Below, piece after piece: positions 61,016 to 64,000 of a stretch of 64,000 bases of DNA. The notes below the pieces were generated by a model, which saw nothing but the letters and a program-made list of their open reading frames with translations, was not told the origin of the DNA and searched no databases. Both the position numbers and the translations under genes were made by a program. Source of the DNA: Frankia sp. R82 (GTDB taxonomy: Bacteria > Actinomycetota > Actinomycetes > Frankiales > Frankiaceae). Within the stretch, counting starts at the first letter, position 1. The number at the start of each line of letters is the position of its first letter. The stretch lies in contig NZ_JAMQQG010000001.1 in NCBI RefSeq assembly GCF_023716925.1, forward strand, positions 1 to 64,000, in the 5' to 3' direction.

Positions 61016-62173
61016 ATGCGCACTGTCCGGACGGATGCCCCCGCCGCCCTGATACCGCCGGACGAGCGGGCGGATAATCTCGCGTTCGTCATCACCGGCG
61101 CCGCCGTCCTGCTCAGCACGCTGCTCGTCGACGTCTTCTCCTCCGTTGCCCTGGCCGGGTATTTCGGCCTCGGCCCGCTGATCCTCGCCGCGGCCTGCCC
61201 GACGCTCATCACCGCCGGTGTCGGCGCGGTGACGGTGCTGCTCGGGATCGTGTCCGGCCTGTGGGACGACCGGTTCGGCACCGGCCAGCACATCGCCGCC
61301 ATCGTGCTGATCGCCATCCAGGCGATCATCGCCGTGATGATCTGCGTGTTCCGGGAGCAGCAGCGTTCGAAGCTGCAGCGCGTCCAGGCGGTGGCCGAGG
61401 TGGCGCAGCGGGCGCTACTGCCCGCCGTGCCCGGCCGCCTGGACGGCGCCGGTTTCGCCGCCCGCTACCTGTCCGCCGCGCGGGAGGCCTCCGTCGGCGG
61501 AGACCTCTACGAGGTCGTGCCCACCGCACACGGCATCCGAGTGATCATCGGGGATGTCCGGGGCAAGGGGTTACCGGCGGTGCGCCTGGCGTCGGTGGTC
61601 CTGGGTGCGTTCCGGGAGGCCGCCGTCACCTGGCTTGATCCCGAGCAGGTCGCCGCGGCGTGTGCCCGCGCGGTCGCCCGGGAGGCCGGGCCGGAGGACT
61701 TCGTCACCGCGCTCGTGCTCGACATCCACCCGGACGGCCGGCTCGGGATGTGTTCCGCGGGGCACCACCCGCCGCGGCTGGTGTCCCCGCAGGGCGCGAC
61801 GCGCACGCTGATGCTGCGCTCCCCGAGCCCGCCGCTGGGCCTCGCCGACCAGTTCACCGTGACGAACGCGTTCTGGGAGGTCGGCGACCGGCTGCTGCTG
61901 TTCACCGACGGCCTGATCGAGGCCCGGGACGCCGGTGGCCGCTTCTTCGACCTCGACGAGCATCTCGACCTGCTGCTCGGCGGCGACCAGGAGGAGGCCC
62001 TCGACCGTCTCACCACCGCCCTGGACGCCCACGCCGGCGGCGCCCTGCACGACGACCTCGCCCTCCTGCTCGCCGAACGCCACCCCGCCCCCGCCCAGCC
62101 CGGCGCCCCGGTCTCGCCGGCCGCCGACTCCCCCGCCGCCTCGACCCCGGCCGCCCGCGCCACCGCCGACTGA
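61016..62173 (+). CDS. SpoIIE/RsbU-type PP2C phosphatase with membrane domain
   Basis: A 385-residue protein. Three hydrophobic segments in the first 110 residues (FVITGAAVLLSTLLVDVFSSVALAGYF, PLILAAACPTLITAGVGAVTVLLGI, HIAAIVLIAIQAIIAVMICV) precede a short coiled linker (REQQRSKLQRVQAVAEVAQRALLPAVPG) and the phosphatase domain. The metal-binding DxG pairs are in EASVGGDLYEVV and IIGDVRGKGLPA, with DRLLLFTDGLIEARD and GGALHDDLALLL later, so it should be active. Probably dephosphorylates an anti-sigma-antagonist (STAS) protein; no STAS or kinase partner is adjacent. The tail is Pro/Ala-rich. Confidence 0.93.
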   Translation: MRTVRTDAPAALIPPDERADNLAFVITGAAVLLSTLLVDVFSSVALAGYFGLGPLILAAACPTLITAGVGAVTVLLGIVSGLWDDRFGTGQHIAAIVLIAIQAIIAVMICVFREQQRSKLQRVQAVAEVAQRALLPAVPGRLDGAGFAARYLSAAREASVGGDLYEVVPTAHGIRVIIGDVRGKGLPAVRLASVVLGAFREAAVTWLDPEQVAAACARAVAREAGPEDFVTALVLDIHPDGRLGMCSAGHHPPRLVSPQGATRTLMLRSPSPPLGLADQFTVTNAFWEVGDRLLLFTDGLIEARDAGGRFFDLDEHLDLLLGGDQEEALDRLTTALDAHAGGALHDDLALLLAERHPAPAQPGAPVSPAADSPAASTPAARATAD

Positions 62174-62571
62174 GGACTTCTCCTGACAGCGTGTCTCGCG
62201 TCAGCCGTCCATCCTTGCATGACATAACGTAGCCATTCGAGCGCCCAAAGTATCTCTCGTCACTCGCGGTCACAGCCCGGACCTCCGGGAACAGACCCGC
62301 ACCCATGCCACGACCGTGATCAACGACACTGGCACAGTTGCCGCTCTCTCTGTGGAACGAAACGGACGCCGCACCCCACAGAGCGAACAGCGCCAGCCCC
62401 GGCGACGCAGACAACCGGCAAAACGAGTAAACGGAACCGCGACGGAGTGCAATAAGCGGTGGCCGCCAAGCAGCGACCACACAAGACGCACTCTGGGCGG
62501 TTGTCCAGCTACTCACCGGCCGTCCGGCTCTGCCGGGAGCCAGAGCGGTTCCCGGCGAGCGGGCGTTGACC
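62174..62571. other. 398-base stretch without a gene
   Basis: Lies between the phosphatase gene (plus) and the small minus-strand gene, so both transcripts end here. Open frames are short or without ribosome sites. Nothing else stands out. Confidence 0.5.
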
Positions 62572-62775
62572 CTATGCGCGGGAGCGACTGCGGCCCTCAC
62601 GGCGGTAGGAGAAGGGACCGGGGAGGTCGACGCTGGACAGGCCGCCGCGGCGGTGCCGCGACCAGACCCGCCAGGAGACCCGGCCGAGCTTCAGCGTCAC
62701 CGAAGAAACGCCGTTCTCGCTGACATTGACGTGGAACGGCCCGTACTTCGGCCGGCGGGTGTATCGCAGACCCAT
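62572..62775 (-). CDS. Small DUF4236-like protein
   Basis: A 67-residue basic protein beginning MGLRYTRRPKYGPFHVNVSE, with KLGRVSWRVW and SSVDLPGPFSYRR. The pattern, a short Arg/Lys-rich protein starting MGxR and ending with a LPGxGxSY-like step, recalls DUF4236 proteins. GGAGGAGGTG immediately upstream is one of the best ribosome sites in the window. Function unknown. Confidence 0.75.
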   Translation of the reverse strand: MGLRYTRRPKYGPFHVNVSENGVSSVTLKLGRVSWRVWSRHRRGGLSSVDLPGPFSYRREGRSRSRA

Positions 62776-62964
62776 CTGGCACCTCCTCCAGCCCGCAGGC
62801 AGGCCTTTGTCCGGCCCTGACCTGGCTCGATATCCGCGCCGAAATGGCGACAAGGCGCTTGTTTCCGGTATTCGGCCTTTTACACATCGCGGTCTCGCAC
62901 ACGACCCGGGTGATGTGCGTGGCGATCCGTGACGGATACCGACTTGACCCATTACTTTCCGAGT

Positions 62965-63609
62965 ATGCGGATCGATCTCACCCTGCGCACGGACGCGGCG
63001 ATGGCGCCCGAGGTCATGCTGGGCGGAGATAACCCGACTATCGACCGGTCCGTGCTGCGGGTGCTTGTTGTTCTGGTTGTGCTGCTCAGTGCGGTGGCCG
63101 CCTTTGCCGTCGGGGGGCTCGTCGCGCTCTCGCAGCAACGGGCGGCTTCCTCCTCCGACCGCGCTGGCAGTGGTGCTGGGGGCGGAGACGAGGACGGCAG
63201 GGATGGCGCCGGCGGTGGCGACGGTGGCGGTGGCGGTGGCGGTGAGAACGGTGTGGCGGTGTCGGCGGCTGCGGCCAGTGAGATCGGTCGGCTGGTGAAG
63301 GCGGATGACCTGACGGCGAGCAGGCCGCTGGCCGGGCGGATTCCGCTGGCCATCACACCGGCACCGCGCACGGCGAGACCCCGCACGGCGACACCACGGG
63401 ATCCGGGTGACGTCAAACAGGCCGTGGCGACGGCGGGGACCGCTGCGGCGACGTCGCGAGCTGCGGCGACGTCGCGAGCTGCGGCGCCGGTGCCGGTGCG
63501 GAGCGCGGGAGCAGCGGGTCCGGCGGTGCCGACGCCCCGCTGTACGCAGGCCACCACGCGGGCCATCACAGGGTCGGGCCCGCCCGTTCCGATCTTCCCG
63601 CTCTGCTGA
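62965..63609 (+). CDS. Possible single-pass membrane protein, Gly/Ala-rich exterior
   Basis: A 214-residue frame beginning MRIDLTLRTDAAMAPEV, with one strong membrane segment (VLRVLVVLVVLLSAVAAFAVGGLVAL) followed by a Gly/Asp-rich stretch, an Arg/Pro/Thr stretch and a terminal Cys pair (TPRCTQ and FPLC). The segment is followed by an in-frame 18-base duplication near 63441. GTG 62929 would add 12 residues. The ribosome site is weak, and the opposite strand also stays open, so coding is likely but not certain. No family recognised. Confidence 0.5.
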   Translation: MRIDLTLRTDAAMAPEVMLGGDNPTIDRSVLRVLVVLVVLLSAVAAFAVGGLVALSQQRAASSSDRAGSGAGGGDEDGRDGAGGGDGGGGGGGENGVAVSAAAASEIGRLVKADDLTASRPLAGRIPLAITPAPRTARPRTATPRDPGDVKQAVATAGTAAATSRAAATSRAAAPVPVRSAGAAGPAVPTPRCTQATTRAITGSGPPVPIFPLC

Positions 63610-63712
63610 GGTGCTGACCGCATCTCACGGATCCGCAGGCCAGGTGCCAGACCCACGGGGTGCCGGGCGAGGTGAGGTACCGGCCGGGCCGGGTGCGGAG
63701 CCGAGGCGAGAC

Positions 63713-64000
63713 TCAGCTGGCGGGCTGGGGTGGGTGCCAGTTCGGGGAGCGGCCGGACAGGGCGACCAGACGGGTCCACTCGTCGGCGTCGGGGGGCACG
63801 GTGACGGGGTCGGCGAAGATGCCGACGACGCGCCAGGCGTCGATCTGGCGGGCGAGGGTGTGCTGCACCCAGCGGACGAGATCACGGTTGCTGCCCACCG
63901 TGCGTGCCGAGGTGCTGTCGCCGGGGAGTCGACCGGCCTCGTCGACGGCGCGGGCGAGATCCCAGCTGTGCAGAAGCAGGTCGGCGGTGAGCTGGAAGGC
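63713..64000 (-). CDS. TIGR03086-type DinB/maleylpyruvate isomerase-like protein (partial)
   Basis: The C-terminal 95 residues of a protein that continues past the right edge. LTADLLLHSWDLARAVDEAGRL is the characteristic second metal-binding block of the mycothiol-dependent DinB-like family, and GIFADPVTVPPDADEWTRLVALSGR with a terminal WHPPQPAS is typical of TIGR03086. The start and the first metal ligand lie outside the window. Confidence 0.8.
   Translation of the reverse strand, partial: AFQLTADLLLHSWDLARAVDEAGRLPGDSTSARTVGSNRDLVRWVQHTLARQIDAWRVVGIFADPVTVPPDADEWTRLVALSGRSPNWHPPQPAS

Noticed and set aside
62952-63779. 275-residue minus-strand frame
   Set aside because: It overlaps two better-supported frames. 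It is Ser/Pro/Ala low complexity and has no ribosome site.

Overview
The window is 64 kb of very GC-rich DNA with frequent GTG and TTG starts, many 4-base stop/start overlaps, mycothiol-type enzymes, paired FadE-like acyl-CoA dehydrogenases, a PknB-type kinase and SpoIIE-type phosphatase. This points to a filamentous actinobacterium, and the gene content and many short tandem repeats suggest the Frankia group (an inference). No rRNA, tRNA, CRISPR array or insertion sequence was recognised.

Layout. 1-3.5 kb: a DNA-alkylation repair protein, a PPOX flavoprotein and a two-subunit acyl-CoA dehydrogenase. 3.7-8.6 kb: copper/haem trafficking set (lipoprotein, membrane protein, Sco1, Tat-exported DyP peroxidase, PCu(A)C chaperone). 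8.8-24.9 kb: general metabolism and transport (SDR, maleylpyruvate-isomerase-like protein, MFS, NudC, CPA2 antiporter, enoyl-CoA hydratase, a tiny Lys/Pro-rich peptide before an ABC exporter, threonine aldolase, VOC protein, propionyl-CoA synthetase, PPOX protein, glutamate decarboxylase).

24.9-40.3 kb is the most interesting part. It holds an nSTAND-TPR protein followed by a complete Fxs-type RiPP locus: an NB-ARC/TPR protein (FxsT-like), an HExxH-domain protein, the radical SAM/SPASM maturase FxsB, a 57-residue precursor, then divergently a short leader ORF, the TIR-like FxsC and a 1334-residue ATPase-TIR-NB-ARC-TPR protein. A second precursor gene of 61 codons lies beyond the large protein. 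The two precursors share GF-x-SRI near the C-terminus but carry 4- and 5-residue tails instead of ending at the FxSxx position. The likely product is a three-residue cyclophane peptide further modified by the HExxH enzyme.

40.4-46.8 kb: hydantoin-type racemase, NCS1 permease and GntR regulator, then a Ser/Thr kinase and a GNAT protein. 47.2-54.7 kb: a GNAT protein and the conserved actinobacterial SCO2525-SCO2524-SCO2523-SCO2522-SCO2521 cassette of unknown function, here interrupted by a membrane-anchored protein. 54.7-64 kb: MscS channel, GlsB/YeaQ-type protein, amidase, SpoIIE phosphatase, a small DUF4236-like protein and a partial TIGR03086-type protein at the edge.

Two sequence-level patterns cut across the genes. 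A dispersed intergenic element of about 80 bases with a conserved hairpin occurs near 8.7 and 56.8 kb, with a half copy at 10.6 kb. Short tandem repeats are common; those inside genes have 15- or 18-base units, while intergenic ones also use 13, 16 and 17 bases.
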